Below are positions 23,901 through 31,671 of a stretch of 31,671 nucleotides of DNA, in pieces. Under the pieces are notes generated by a model. The model ran no database searches. It had not been told where the DNA came from and worked only from the letters and a program-made list of their open reading frames with translations. Position numbers and translations under genes: made by a program. Origin of the DNA: CAYTOJ01 sp964439415 (GTDB lineage: Bacteria; Pseudomonadota; Alphaproteobacteria; Rickettsiales; CAZAGG01); contig CAYTOJ010000003.1 in NCBI GenBank assembly GCA_964439415.1, positions 1 to 31,671 of the forward strand. The letters run 5' to 3'. The first letter of the stretch is position 1. Each line of letters opens with the position of its first letter.

Positions 23901-24889
23901 TCGGTTCGGCTGAGGAATATGTGCTGCGCAAATCCGGCATTATTCCGCCAGCCAGCCTTGTCGGTGGCGCGCTGCCCGGTAATGCGGCAGTAGGCATAAC
24001 CAGGCAGACCCATAAAGCCTGGCGGGAATGGCCGCACCCCTGGCGCGGTTATGTATCAGAGCCGGATGGCGAGTACCGCTTTCCGGCAGTAGGTGCTAAG
24101 GAATTCTACGGCGTGCCCAGCACTAATAAGAATGCACTCAAGGTTATGGTGCAGCAGAAGATACTTGAATATGGCCTGAGTAAAGTTAGGGCTGGTGATA
24201 TAGTCATCTGGGATCGGGATGTGTTATGGAGCCGTAAAGATTTTACAGGTGGTATTGCTCCTGAAGAATGCGATGCTACTACGCTCCTTTGCGGCAACCT
24301 GGCTTTTGATTTGCTGGGAGTACACCAGCAGGAATATGATGAGAGATCACGCAGTCATGGCGAAAAACGCCGGCATGAACGTTTTGAGATGAAATACTCC
24401 CGCCTGCCGCATGTAGCATTTGTTACGGATGCCTACACGGAAGCTGCACTGAAAAAGATAATAGAGGAGAACGATAAAATCTGTGGGTCTGGTGCTTCGA
24501 CTCCCCCCCCAGCAGCCCGCAATATTGTTTCTTGCACCTCCTGGCCTACTCGCCGTACAGCATTTGATGCAGATCTGAAGAAATTACAAAGTGGGCAACG
24601 CGAAGAATACATAGTAGTGTCGGAGATGAACTTCGGCAAAAACCCGGATACCTGTGGCAATACAGATAAATGGGGTATAGAGAGCACCAGATATATTTAT
24701 AAGAATAAAGAACCTGACTGGCTAAAAGGTAAAGCACCGTTTGACCTGGTACAGGCGGAATTTTCCTGCGCGGAGCCAAATTTAAAATACTGCGTGGAGC
24801 CGCAGAAAATGTGGGATCGCGTTAAAGTGTTCCATGTGCAGGATGAAGATAAATACCTGGCTCCTCTAGCCACACCATACAAGCGGTAA
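20915..24889 (+). CDS. Giant exported Cys-rich protein with C-terminal CHAP-like segment (1324 aa)
   Basis: A signal peptide (KEPLRLFFKPLLMPLAWVAL, then GFLYASPDLVIAQ) precedes a mature chain that I do not recognise. An earlier in-frame ATG at 20843 lies inside a repeat, so I take 20915. The chain has many Cys in pairs (CVDCIRYC, CLCP, CCETL, CLCNY), suggesting disulfides in the periplasm or outside. Near the C-terminus AGDIVIWD (1093-1100), PHVAFVTDA with His1166, and YIVVSEMNF with Glu1237 and Asn1239 follow the order of the CHAP/NlpC-like peptidoglycan amidase fold. A nucleophile Cys at the usual distance before GDIVIW is not evident, so activity is doubtful. It is divergent from virB8 and followed after 11 bp by another large exported protein. 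Confidence 0.8.
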   Translation: MKEPLRLFFKPLLMPLAWVALAGFLYASPDLVIAQTPAGTFDAQCSASPYIKPMAPAREEVEGVLPYYLVTHPTANGGAGSFLRKKTDVINPHYSFFEAPIPSTQNIYSPHQYNSFCYWVGNLFNDMVKRNRYEITTADFSSTEFYTWDEGKQRLNRAYETCQNNTACKQNITLKINDLNLQVNGDFGRLLELMGKYLGNENISKGFATSIYGHTHCWQKSEEKPGVEIPVDPGACLEEYVKFKNCDKVSELKTDIIDDAVNLGCNTVELVKYMSEMMCDPKKGDCKACTGDKADYPGRPYCPTGKLIPGISANDVRRLSLSCADYSIKALRKYPPAFDTSILVKNYPEIFQYGGWEVAAQEKCQLMTGFDEGKYRTEMNLKAGSWPVGYCPVEKPERDAFDASGALNITENSTERLTAVKAGNAYVERILEPEPSSLSVHSYKYDVENDKKDYYPERDITKMNEPGAAVKGTLCQPERVKPGSPPGSLLYFEEAETRWNIRKNDLSDDGQAGKIFANSKMYPQTDHSDAFSPRHQEAKYEWDNNSKPGAWLLFDGTACKDNIQALPPPQQYVFQHWYPVCFRCNGNTFFPERWDSALRAKNPITPMQWNHKNYKRCVDCIRYCQFSKYKEKVRNCDTPSSGGTPPAGCPIEYEWKCRRQSITPPEPFGSASPFKGYWGVTSGCCSGNSTDLCAESKMKADGVTGDDYVPKVCPVLDYSETKPWGMERMRYPDKACLCPPGANMKATNDTEACENDVAPTCDASAKSQKFKFDDCNQCETLNAAECCETLDTEYYPENFLKRTDFNQSWNDLAYNGGKVIGVKPEGVIPTGESIFRPPHGGPFMRIRITRTGNIPNNFDQRLRMIAPVPEGFWALEESADTWHQGISVLYQDPPMAGTPDTQFGGAPGDTWDEAEMCVDQGDYAPFYAPFRMPFAKRFDGDMKMSCNGYNDAIIGVGDAHQNCGYGGWEELKLYQQRCYRIFGFSCLCNYEKTFKLGSAEEYVLRKSGIIPPASLVGGALPGNAAVGITRQTHKAWREWPHPWRGYVSEPDGEYRFPAVGAKEFYGVPSTNKNALKVMVQQKILEYGLSKVRAGDIVIWDRDVLWSRKDFTGGIAPEECDATTLLCGNLAFDLLGVHQQEYDERSRSHGEKRRHERFEMKYSRLPHVAFVTDAYTEAALKKIIEENDKICGSGASTPPPAARNIVSCTSWPTRRTAFDADLKKLQSGQREEYIVVSEMNFGKNPDTCGNTDKWGIESTRYIYKNKEPDWLKGKAPFDLVQAEFSCAEPNLKYCVEPQKMWDRVKVFHVQDEDKYLAPLATPYKR

Positions 24890-24900
24890 AGGGTGGAGTT

Positions 24901-27291
24901 ATGAGCCGGAAGCCAGAAACCAGAAACCAGAAGCCTGAAACCGGAAGCCAGAAGTCGGAAGAAAAAAAACTGGCTTCTGATTCCCCCCCCCCAGCCCCCC
25001 CCGCAGGCGGTGGGGGAGGCCGAGAGGTAGTCACTATTCTAGTAGAGTTACAAAAAATTAAATATTTTAGTCTGCTAGTCTATATGTACACTGCTTGTCT
25101 CCCCCACCGTTTACGGGGGGGGATTAAGGGGGGGGAACCTTTCTGTAGAAGCAAGGTGTTACCACCATCCAGGCCGGAGGGGAGGCTGATAGTTAGTAAT
25201 GTACCCAAGATTCTTACTCCACGGATAATAAATATACTCCTTCTACTAATCCTGATCTGCCTACAGCACACACACGCGCAGGCTGCGAGTCAGGGGGTGC
25301 TTGATCCTGCAACAAAAGCGAAATTTTGTGGGTATGCTAATACGCTTGATCCTGAGTTGGAGCTGAATCGTGACTACGCCAGAATGCGTGGCTACCTACC
25401 GCCGCGTAATTGCTCAACGCCCGGTAAGCCGCCACTGGTCGGCAATATCGCCACTGCGCGCAACTGCCTGGATGTAACGGAAAATCCTAATTCCAAATGC
25501 AAAGAATTCATGATGAAGAAAACTCAAGGCTATGTATGGGGGCCTGGGTCATCGGGTAATGCCGTGCCGGGCGGCAGCGGGACATACCCTAACCCCACTA
25601 TCCCATTGCCTGGAACTCCTCCGATAAATCCTATAGACTGGAATCCCAGCAGCAGCGGTGCAAGCAGCAGCAGTGGTGGTAGCGGTAGTAGCAGTGGAGC
25701 CAGCAGCAGCGGAACAAGTGGCAGCAGTAGCAGCAGTGGTGCAAGCGGAAGCAGTAGTAGCGGCGGAAGTGGCAGCAGCAGCGGTATAGACCTGCCGGAT
25801 GGCGGCGGTGAGCCTTGCAAGCTTTGCCCTTCAGGTAATTACCCGCTGGAGGTGAAAGTATGTTCCAGCAACTGCATCGGCACTTCCGGCATTGGTGTCC
25901 CGCCGACGGAGGAAGCTAAAGGATACTGTTGTATTACATTGTGGACATGCCTGATTAACGACCAGTTATATTACCAGGGTAGCGGCGTATCCTGCATCTG
26001 TTCCACCATTGCTAACCCTGCCGATAAGTTCTGCGCATACGGCGATGCACGAATTATCAAAGACCCATCCACAGTTCCGGCGGGTGAGATAGTAGCAAAA
26101 GTGTGTGAGCCAAGTTTTCAGGCAACCAACCGTAAATGTATTGAGATTAAACAAGGTTCAGGCGTATCCCCCGTCAGTGTGCGCCAGCTTACTGAGAAAC
26201 CGGGGCAGTGCACGGCGGCGGGTCTGAACTATATGCTGCACAAGATGCAGTCACTGCCCTCAGTCTCGCCGGACGGAGCCTTGCTGGGGCAGGATAATGT
26301 GTATAACTGGTCGGAGCTTAATCCCCAAAGCCCACGCGGCCTTAGCGTGCCGCTTCCGGCCTATCCACCCGCTCTGCTGGATTCCAGCAACAGCCCTGAC
26401 AGCCTGGACAAGGTGGGTTATCATCAGAACAAATCCAAACGGTTGTTCCCTAATGGTGTTCCTGCCTGCTCAAGCCCGATGAATATATGTAACGATGCGC
26501 CATCATGCGCAGGTAAACAAACCTGTAAACTGGGCGTAACCAGTGCAACTCCGGCACAGGGAATATCCCCGCAGAATCCCGGCATCGGTAAAGTGGCAGT
26601 GGGTACGCCAGCGGAGAGGGACGATGGATATTCAAATGACTACATCATAAACTATCTTTATCACTTTACTGGTTTATTCGGTGGCGGACTTAATTCAATT
26701 AATTATACCCCGGTTAATGGTTCCAGTTACGTGCGGCTGATGGCAACCCTGCCACCGCTTGGCTGGATTATGCCCAACAGCGGCCTGAACATGACTTTCC
26801 TTGAAAACAATAGCAGCAATGTGTTCAGCAAGATAAAATACGAAACCCCCGACCTTAACCCTTACCTGCATGAAGATACCTGGCCGTACATTGGCAGCGT
26901 ACTACTGCCAGCGGATAGATTGCCCACATTGTCTATGATTATGAATAACGATAAACTGTTGTGTGAAGACCCTGCCAATGGCTCAGCCCCTACGCCGCTA
27001 GACACCCCTATCCCAATGCTGGCGATAATAGTGTCCGACCATTATTACCGTGGCCAGGTGGCGATAGTGCTGAGTTATGACGATAAAGCAGAAACGGTGG
27101 ATCTGGTTTCAACCAACTGGCTGTTTAATCCCTTCTGCAGTAAAACAGGCGACCTGGTATTTGATTTCAACAACTGTTACCAGTCCTATGGCCTGGGCAG
27201 GCCGTATATTATGCGCGGTGTTAAGCTGAACAACCGCCCTGATAGTCAGGTGAGCTTTCTGATTAATCTTAACGATAAAAGCCGCCCGTAG
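24901..27291 (+). CDS. Large exported Cys-rich protein with Ser/Gly linker and CHAP-like end (up to 796 aa)
   Basis: The ATG at 24901 has GGTGGAG just upstream, but the first ~105 residues are encoded by repeat DNA: heptad-like repeats giving RKPETRNQKPETGSQK, then two G/C-run modules. The hydrophobic signal-like stretch IINILLLLILIC sits at 109-120, followed by THAQA. The true start may therefore be later (a GTG at 25157 is possible). A Ser/Gly linker of about 48 residues lies at 250-297, followed by Cys-rich segments. The C-terminus has YRGQVAIVLSYDD (716-728) and LVSTNW with Asn739, like the end of CHAP domains but with Gln in place of the His. Family unknown. It is probably co-transcribed with the 1324-residue gene. 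Confidence 0.75.
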   Translation: MSRKPETRNQKPETGSQKSEEKKLASDSPPPAPPAGGGGGREVVTILVELQKIKYFSLLVYMYTACLPHRLRGGIKGGEPFCRSKVLPPSRPEGRLIVSNVPKILTPRIINILLLLILICLQHTHAQAASQGVLDPATKAKFCGYANTLDPELELNRDYARMRGYLPPRNCSTPGKPPLVGNIATARNCLDVTENPNSKCKEFMMKKTQGYVWGPGSSGNAVPGGSGTYPNPTIPLPGTPPINPIDWNPSSSGASSSSGGSGSSSGASSSGTSGSSSSSGASGSSSSGGSGSSSGIDLPDGGGEPCKLCPSGNYPLEVKVCSSNCIGTSGIGVPPTEEAKGYCCITLWTCLINDQLYYQGSGVSCICSTIANPADKFCAYGDARIIKDPSTVPAGEIVAKVCEPSFQATNRKCIEIKQGSGVSPVSVRQLTEKPGQCTAAGLNYMLHKMQSLPSVSPDGALLGQDNVYNWSELNPQSPRGLSVPLPAYPPALLDSSNSPDSLDKVGYHQNKSKRLFPNGVPACSSPMNICNDAPSCAGKQTCKLGVTSATPAQGISPQNPGIGKVAVGTPAERDDGYSNDYIINYLYHFTGLFGGGLNSINYTPVNGSSYVRLMATLPPLGWIMPNSGLNMTFLENNSSNVFSKIKYETPDLNPYLHEDTWPYIGSVLLPADRLPTLSMIMNNDKLLCEDPANGSAPTPLDTPIPMLAIIVSDHYYRGQVAIVLSYDDKAETVDLVSTNWLFNPFCSKTGDLVFDFNNCYQSYGLGRPYIMRGVKLNNRPDSQVSFLINLNDKSRP
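24903..24956 (+). repeat. Heptad-like low-complexity repeat at the start of the 796-aa gene
   Basis: The sequence is built of CCAGAAA, CCAGAAG, CCTGAAA and CCGGAAG words. It is translated as KPETRNQKPETGSQK here. The same words in the opposite orientation lie in the virB9 and mepA signal-peptide regions and behind iscA. Confidence 0.75.
24980..25138. repeat. G/C-run palindromic modules related to the MITE in the toxin gene
   Basis: Two modules, 24980-25032 and 25076-25138, match the two modules of the element at 15057-15234 on the other strand, but in swapped order. The shared words are GCGGTGGGGGA and CCGAGAG in one and TGCTTGTCTCCCCCACCG plus GGGATTAAGGGGGGG in the other. Here they lack the GTAACTCCCC ends and lie inside an open reading frame. 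Confidence 0.75.
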
Positions 27292-27398
27292 GCGACTTTT
27301 CCCCAGCCCTGAATGAAAGAAGTATTGTAAAAACAATAACATTCTTTAAATATCTGTTTCTTTTGCAAGAATAACTAAACAGGGAGAAATTTTATTTT

Positions 27399-29495
27399 AT
27401 GGAGATGGAACAGAAAATTATTTTAATGGCGATAGCATCAGGGCTGATAGCCTTGCTCTATGGCATACTCACTGCCGTGCAGTTGCTGGCAAAGCCTGCT
27501 GGCAATGCCCGTATGACGGAAATAGCCTCCGCGATTCAGGCCGGCGCGAAAGCTTACCTTAACCGCCAGTACAAAACTATATCTATTGTGGGCGTTGTTA
27601 TATTCGCACTGCTTGGCCTGAAACTTGGCTGGCATGTGGGCGCTGGTTTTGTCATCGGCGCGGTGTTATCCGGCTTGGCTGGTTACATCGGCATGAACAT
27701 ATCGGTGCGGGCGAATGTACGCACAGCGGAAGCGGCGCGCACCAGCCTGGAAAAAGCATTGGATGTGGCGTTCAAATCCGGCGCTGTCACTGGGCTGCTG
27801 GTGGTTGGCCTTGGCATCATCGGTGTGGCTGGATATTATGAATATCTGCTCCGCAGTGGCTACGAAACCCGCGCAACAATAGAGGCTCTGGTTGCCCTTA
27901 GTTTTGGCGCATCATTGATTTCCATTTTTGCGCGCCTCGGCGGCGGCATATTCACCAAAGGGGCGGATGTAGGTGCTGACCTGGTGGGGAAAGTTGAAGC
28001 GGGAATCCCTGAGGATGACCCCCGCAACCCGGCGGTAATCGCCGATAACGTAGGTGATAACGTAGGTGATTGCGCAGGTATGGCGGCTGATCTGTTCGAG
28101 ACTTACGCGGTTACCATAGTTGGCTCTATCATGCTGGCTAACATTTACTTTGAAGGTCTGGAAGTTCGCACCCTGATGATGGCCTACCCACTGGCAGTGT
28201 GCGGCGTGTGCATATTCGCATCCATCATTGGCGCGTATTTCGTGAAACTAGGCAGAAGCCGCAGCATTATGGGCGCACTTTACAAAGGCGTTATCGTGAC
28301 CGGGGTTATATCCCTGGGCGGTATAATTGCCCTGACTGATTATATAATCGGCTTTAACACCACATATCAGATAGCCGGTGGCCTTACCATCAGCGGGGTG
28401 GACATTCTCGCCTGCGCTATTGTGGGTCTGGCGGTGACGGCTCTGCTGATAGTAATCACTGAATACTATACTTCCACCGCTTATAACCCTGTGCGCTCTA
28501 TCGCTGCAGCCTCCACAACCGGGCACGGCACTAACGTGATACAAGGCCTGGCAGTGTCATTAGAGGCAACAGCGCTGCCGGTGATTGTGATCGCAGTGGC
28601 AATGATAGTATCCTACATTTATGCGGGTGTGTTCGGCATTTCCATAGCCGCTACCACCATGCTGGCACTGGCGGGGATGATAGTGGCGCTGGATGCCTAC
28701 GGGCCGGTGACGGACAACGCAGGCGGAATCGCTGAAATGGCGGAGCTACCTAAGGATGTGCGCATCACAACCGATGCGCTGGATGCCGTAGGCAACACCA
28801 CCAAGGCGGTGACTAAAGGGTACGCAATAGGCTCGGCTGGCCTCGCGGCGATAGTGCTGTTCTCAGCCTACACCGCTGACCTCAAATATTACTTCATTGA
28901 ACTGGACGTAAAATTTGAACTGCAGAATCCTTATGTGGTGGTTGGCTTATTTCTGGGCGGGTTGCTTCCCTACCTGTTCGGCGCTATGGGCATGAAAGCC
29001 GTAGGCAAGGCTGCAGGCAGTGTTGTGGTGGAAGTGCGCAGGCAGTTTAAGGAGATTCCCGGCATTATGGAGGGTAAAGCCAAGCCGGATTATTCCCGCG
29101 CTGTGGATATGCTCACCAAAGCTGCGATTAAGGAGATGATAAAACCATCTCTGCTGCCGGTGCTGGCTCCCGTTGCTCTGTACTTCCTGGTGCTCAGCAT
29201 TGCAGGGCAGGAACAGGCATTCTCCAGCCTGGGGGCTATGCTACTCGGCATTATCATAACCGGGTTGTTCGTGGCTATATCCATGACTTCCGGCGGCGGT
29301 GCGTGGGATAACGCTAAAAAGTATATTGAGGAAGGTCACTTTGGTGGCAAAGGTTCAGATGCTCATAAAGCGGCTGTCACCGGCGATACCGTGGGCGACC
29401 CATACAAGGATACCGCAGGCCCTGCTATCAACCCAATGATAAAAATAGCTAATATTGTAGCTATACTGTTAGTGGCACTATTGGCTGGTCACTAA
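27399..29495 (+). CDS. hppA: Membrane-bound H+-translocating pyrophosphatase, K+-independent type
   Basis: The 698-residue, multi-span protein hydrolyses pyrophosphate and pumps protons. The PPi-binding motif is FTKGADVGADLVGKVE (185-200), followed by DDPRNPAVIADNVGDNVGD (206-224), and the second acidic cluster TDNAGGIAEMAEL lies in the C-terminal half. GNTTKAVT (465-472) carries Lys469 and Thr472, the residues that mark the K+-independent subclass. AGGGAG lies 14 bases before the ATG. A strong terminator follows (29515-29553). The start is separated by 107 bp from the preceding exported-protein gene. Confidence 0.97.
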   Translation: MEMEQKIILMAIASGLIALLYGILTAVQLLAKPAGNARMTEIASAIQAGAKAYLNRQYKTISIVGVVIFALLGLKLGWHVGAGFVIGAVLSGLAGYIGMNISVRANVRTAEAARTSLEKALDVAFKSGAVTGLLVVGLGIIGVAGYYEYLLRSGYETRATIEALVALSFGASLISIFARLGGGIFTKGADVGADLVGKVEAGIPEDDPRNPAVIADNVGDNVGDCAGMAADLFETYAVTIVGSIMLANIYFEGLEVRTLMMAYPLAVCGVCIFASIIGAYFVKLGRSRSIMGALYKGVIVTGVISLGGIIALTDYIIGFNTTYQIAGGLTISGVDILACAIVGLAVTALLIVITEYYTSTAYNPVRSIAAASTTGHGTNVIQGLAVSLEATALPVIVIAVAMIVSYIYAGVFGISIAATTMLALAGMIVALDAYGPVTDNAGGIAEMAELPKDVRITTDALDAVGNTTKAVTKGYAIGSAGLAAIVLFSAYTADLKYYFIELDVKFELQNPYVVVGLFLGGLLPYLFGAMGMKAVGKAAGSVVVEVRRQFKEIPGIMEGKAKPDYSRAVDMLTKAAIKEMIKPSLLPVLAPVALYFLVLSIAGQEQAFSSLGAMLLGIIITGLFVAISMTSGGGAWDNAKKYIEEGHFGGKGSDAHKAAVTGDTVGDPYKDTAGPAINPMIKIANIVAILLVALLAGH

Positions 29496-29514
29496 GGCTA
29501 TTAACCACTCAAAC

Positions 29515-29553
29515 AAACTCCCCGTAAGGTACCTTGCGGGGAGTTTCTTTTTT
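29515..29553 (+). terminator. Rho-independent terminator after hppA
   Basis: AAACTCCCCGTAAGG and CTTGCGGGGAGTTT form a 14-15 bp stem with a TAC loop, followed by CTTTTTT. It ends where the convergent small gene begins its stop codon, and it may serve that gene's strand too because the arm is preceded by AAAC on the other side. Confidence 0.92.
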
Positions 29554-29966
29554 CAGATGCTTAAAAACTGGTATTCACCAGTAGACACAATGATGTCTAT
29601 ACTATCCAACGCCCCTGTGTCTAAATAGGCATGACATGGGATATTTGATGCAATGACATTCTTAATACGTTGGATAAATTCTTCCAGATGCCTATGTGAA
29701 GTACTCCAAGAGAAAATTTCTTTTCCATTTCTGCTATTGACAGACATACCACAAGGGTTAACGTTAATCTCCAACAAGACTTCAATATTTGACACAAACA
29801 CAAACAGTGGGTCAGAGTTAAGACTAATCTTAATTACCTTCTCTCTTTGAGCTTTCTCCAGTTTTGTTATGAGCATTTCTAATGCTGCGTGCTCTCCACT
29901 CAATAAGAGGGTTGGTTCCCTAAAATCCTTAGAGTAGAAAACATAAATTTTAGTCTTGTCTAGCAT
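29553..29966 (-). CDS. Hypothetical protein, 137 aa
   Basis: I do not recognise it. The protein is soluble, beginning MLDKTKIYVFYSKDFREPTL, with an alternating strand/helix pattern and no signal peptide or membrane span. The region KIYVFYS then LLLSGEHAALEML looks like a small alpha/beta domain. It stands alone, convergent to hppA. Base use is more AT-rich than the neighbours, which could mean recent arrival. Toxin-immunity or phage-type small proteins look similar but nothing specific supports this. Confidence 0.6.
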   Translation of the reverse strand: MLDKTKIYVFYSKDFREPTLLLSGEHAALEMLITKLEKAQREKVIKISLNSDPLFVFVSNIEVLLEINVNPCGMSVNSRNGKEIFSWSTSHRHLEEFIQRIKNVIASNIPCHAYLDTGALDSIDIIVSTGEYQFLSI

Positions 29967-30123
29967 ACTTGTCTGTCTGATGTGTAAATAACCACATATT
30001 CCGCAGATTCAAAAGCGGAAAAATCTGTGGTATCGGGCACTGCTCACTAAATATAGTGATGGGCTAAGTCATTGTACACAAAAGATAAGATGTTAGCAAC
30101 TATTCAAATAGCAGTGACATAGA

Positions 30124-30990
30124 ATGAGCAGGTTTTCTTTCTTCAGGTCTCAGATTTCTGGGTTCCGGTTTCAGACCGCTATGCTATTGCTGCTTGCCTC
30201 GTGCGCAATGCCGGTTTCCAAGAGCGAATGGGGAAAGGTGACAACGCCCACCAGCGGTGAGACAAAAATCTACGGCAGCTACAGCAATGGCTGCCTAGCA
30301 GGCGCAAGGGAGATTCCGCTTAAAGGCAGTGGTTTCATGCTGGCGCGGGGTAACCGTGGACGCCACTACGCGCACCCGGCGATGCTGGAATATTTATATG
30401 GTTTAGGGGCAGAACTACAAAGCAGGGGTAGTTATGTACTGGTGGCTGATGTCAGCCAACCCCGCGGCGGGCCGATTATTGGCGGTCATAATTCCCACCA
30501 GATAGGGTTGGATGCTGATATCTGGTATTGGCGGCCTGATGTTGCGTTCAGCAGAATCAGTACGGATTATACGAAAAACATAGCATCCCGCTCAATGGTG
30601 CGAATGGGTGGCATATCCCCTGAGTTTGGCGCGGAAGAATTCCAGGTGATAAAAACGGCGGCAGCCAGGCCGGAGGTAGACCGTATTTTCGTAAATTCAG
30701 TTATAAAACGTGAATTATGCCGTTTAGCGCCGAGGGAGCCGTGGATGATGAAAGTGCGCCCGTGGTGGGGGCATGAGAGTCATTTCCATGTGCGTCTGAA
30801 ATGCCCGAACAATGAGCGGAGTTGTGTGCCACAGCCTGGGGTTACAAGTGATAACGGCTGCGATGGGGAACTTTCCTGGTGGTTCGGGGCTGAGGCTATG
30901 CATCCGCAAACTAAGGATAAAGTATCAACCAGTTCAAGAACTTTGAAACATATGCCTAAGCAGTGCATGGATGTACTTAAAGCGCTGTAA
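30124..30990 (+). CDS. mepA: Penicillin-insensitive murein endopeptidase MepA, lipoprotein form
   Basis: The 288-residue protein has a lipobox LLASC with Cys27, so it is probably anchored in the outer membrane. The MepA (LAS-type) zinc site is seen as GHNSHQIGLDADIW, with His125 and Asp132, and WWGHESHFH, ending in the ligand His222. The SNGCLAGA and LKCPNN cysteine segments are also typical. It cuts D-Ala-meso-DAP cross-links in peptidoglycan. Part of the signal peptide (SGFRFQ) is encoded by the heptad-like repeat at 30134-30175. No clear ribosome site is seen. The neighbours are unrelated in strand. Confidence 0.94.
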   Translation: MSRFSFFRSQISGFRFQTAMLLLLASCAMPVSKSEWGKVTTPTSGETKIYGSYSNGCLAGAREIPLKGSGFMLARGNRGRHYAHPAMLEYLYGLGAELQSRGSYVLVADVSQPRGGPIIGGHNSHQIGLDADIWYWRPDVAFSRISTDYTKNIASRSMVRMGGISPEFGAEEFQVIKTAAARPEVDRIFVNSVIKRELCRLAPREPWMMKVRPWWGHESHFHVRLKCPNNERSCVPQPGVTSDNGCDGELSWWFGAEAMHPQTKDKVSTSSRTLKHMPKQCMDVLKAL

Positions 30991-31019
30991 TTATACCTCG
31001 GCTCTGTGGGGTGTCCTTC

Positions 31020-31610
31020 CTATGGATTTAACAGCCAGCTATTCCAGTTTTCGCCTGATTTTGTGTAAGCGCGGCGGTTGTGAAGGCGGAATTCTCCTTC
31101 CTCCCAGAATTCAAAATAATCAGGCGTGATGCCAAAGCCTGACCAATAAGCGGGGCGGGGCGGATTATCGCTATACTGTGCCTCTGCATCCCTGAATTTT
31201 TCCATTAACTGCGTGCGGGAGGGAAGAGCCTCCGATTGCTTTGATGCCCACGCGCCCAGCCTGCTTTGCGGGTGACGGCTGCTGAAATATGCATCAGCCT
31301 CTGACTCCTCCAGCTTATGCGCCTGCCCCTCAATCCGCACCTGTTTTTGCAGCGGCAGCCAGAGAAACAGCAGCGATGCATAAGGATTCTCTACAAGTTC
31401 ACGGCCTTTGCGGCTGTTCATGTTAGTATAGAATTTAAACACTCCGTCATCATGACCCTTTAATAGCACCACCCTTGAGGATGGCCTGCCGCTTTTATCT
31501 GCAGTTGATAGTGTCATCGCGCCAGGTTCCGGCAATCCAGAGCTTTGCGCTTTTGCATACCAGTCAGAAAAAATCGTAAAAGGATCAGTAAACTGTTCAA
31601 GAAATTCCAT
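31020..31610 (-). CDS. pdxH: Pyridoxamine 5'-phosphate oxidase
   Basis: The 196-residue FMN enzyme oxidises pyridoxine or pyridoxamine 5'-phosphate to pyridoxal 5'-phosphate. Family motifs: PEPGAMTLSTAD, RPSSRVVLLKG, FYTNMNSRKGREL, QVRIEGQAHKL, SRLGAWASKQS, YWSGFGITPDYFEFW and RLHNRRAY, ending in LNP. Length is slightly short but complete. The ATG at 31610 is the only sensible start. Confidence 0.95.
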   Translation of the reverse strand: MEFLEQFTDPFTIFSDWYAKAQSSGLPEPGAMTLSTADKSGRPSSRVVLLKGHDDGVFKFYTNMNSRKGRELVENPYASLLFLWLPLQKQVRIEGQAHKLEESEADAYFSSRHPQSRLGAWASKQSEALPSRTQLMEKFRDAEAQYSDNPPRPAYWSGFGITPDYFEFWEEGEFRLHNRRAYTKSGENWNSWLLNP

Positions 31611-31671
31611 TGTGCAGACTCTTTTGCATGGATTCTATAGTCACCCGCAAGGCGTGGCTGTCAAGATTGTT

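Noticed and set aside
25530..25820. Minus-strand 96-aa Leu/Pro-rich open frame
   Set aside because: It is the antisense of the Ser/Gly linker in the 796-aa gene.
28248..28544. Minus-strand 98-aa open frame within hppA
   Set aside because: It is a shadow of a strongly conserved gene.

Overview
The window looks like chromosomal DNA of an alphaproteobacterium, probably Rickettsiales-related or a similar host-associated lineage. Supporting signs are a VirB8/VirB9 pair, a small protein resembling the DUF2610 family known from Rickettsia, a pyruvate phosphate dikinase regulator together with a proton-pumping pyrophosphatase, and many short palindromic repeats between and inside genes, much like the Rickettsia palindromic elements. 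The lineage is inferred from gene content only. I saw no rRNA or tRNA gene and no CRISPR array.

Layout. 1-812 (minus): 5' part of a class II DAHP synthase (aromatic amino acid entry enzyme). 1212-2831 (plus): unknown protein with a duplicated N-terminal module. 2832-4254 (minus): iscU-iscA-hscB, an iron-sulfur assembly operon lacking iscS, hscA and fdx here. 4388-6144 (plus): SRP RNA followed by dnaX. 6151-8951 (minus): an outer-membrane barrel gene overlapping a processive membrane glycosyltransferase gene. 9370-10716 (minus): Nudix protein with a long unknown tail. 11218-12593 (plus): two overlapping receiver-domain genes. 12596-14371 (minus): unknown protein with an Arg/Ser/Glu-rich tail. 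14489-14746 (minus): DUF2610-like. 14878-15691 (plus): toxin-antitoxin locus whose toxin is broken by a deletion and by a 178-bp MITE-like element. 15684-16415 (plus): sugar-phosphate nucleotidyltransferase. 16668-17501 (minus): PPDK regulator. 18039-19064 (plus): hemE. 19061-20718 (minus): virB8-virB9. 20915-27291 (plus): two very large exported Cys-rich proteins of unknown family with C-terminal CHAP-like segments. 27399-29495 (plus): H+-pyrophosphatase and terminator. 29553-29966 (minus): small unknown. 30124-30990 (plus): MepA-type murein endopeptidase lipoprotein. 31020-31610 (minus): pdxH.

Two things stand out. First, several families of small palindromic elements have colonised the region. 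Family A (four copies) carries a conserved coding core, KCTxKYMRF, and terminal arms that differ between copies but pair within each copy. One copy sits in frame inside the glycosyltransferase, one covers the hscB start codon, and one supplies the ppsR stop codon. Other families sit in divergent promoter regions and in signal-peptide coding regions. Second, a small T4SS-like pair (virB8-virB9) is divergent from the two giant exported proteins, with a murein endopeptidase gene further on. Together these could form an undescribed envelope-remodelling module. That functional link is inference from position and from weak CHAP-like motifs.

Metabolic links: the PPDK regulator and the H+-PPase both fit pyrophosphate-based energy metabolism, though the two genes lie about 10 kb apart.
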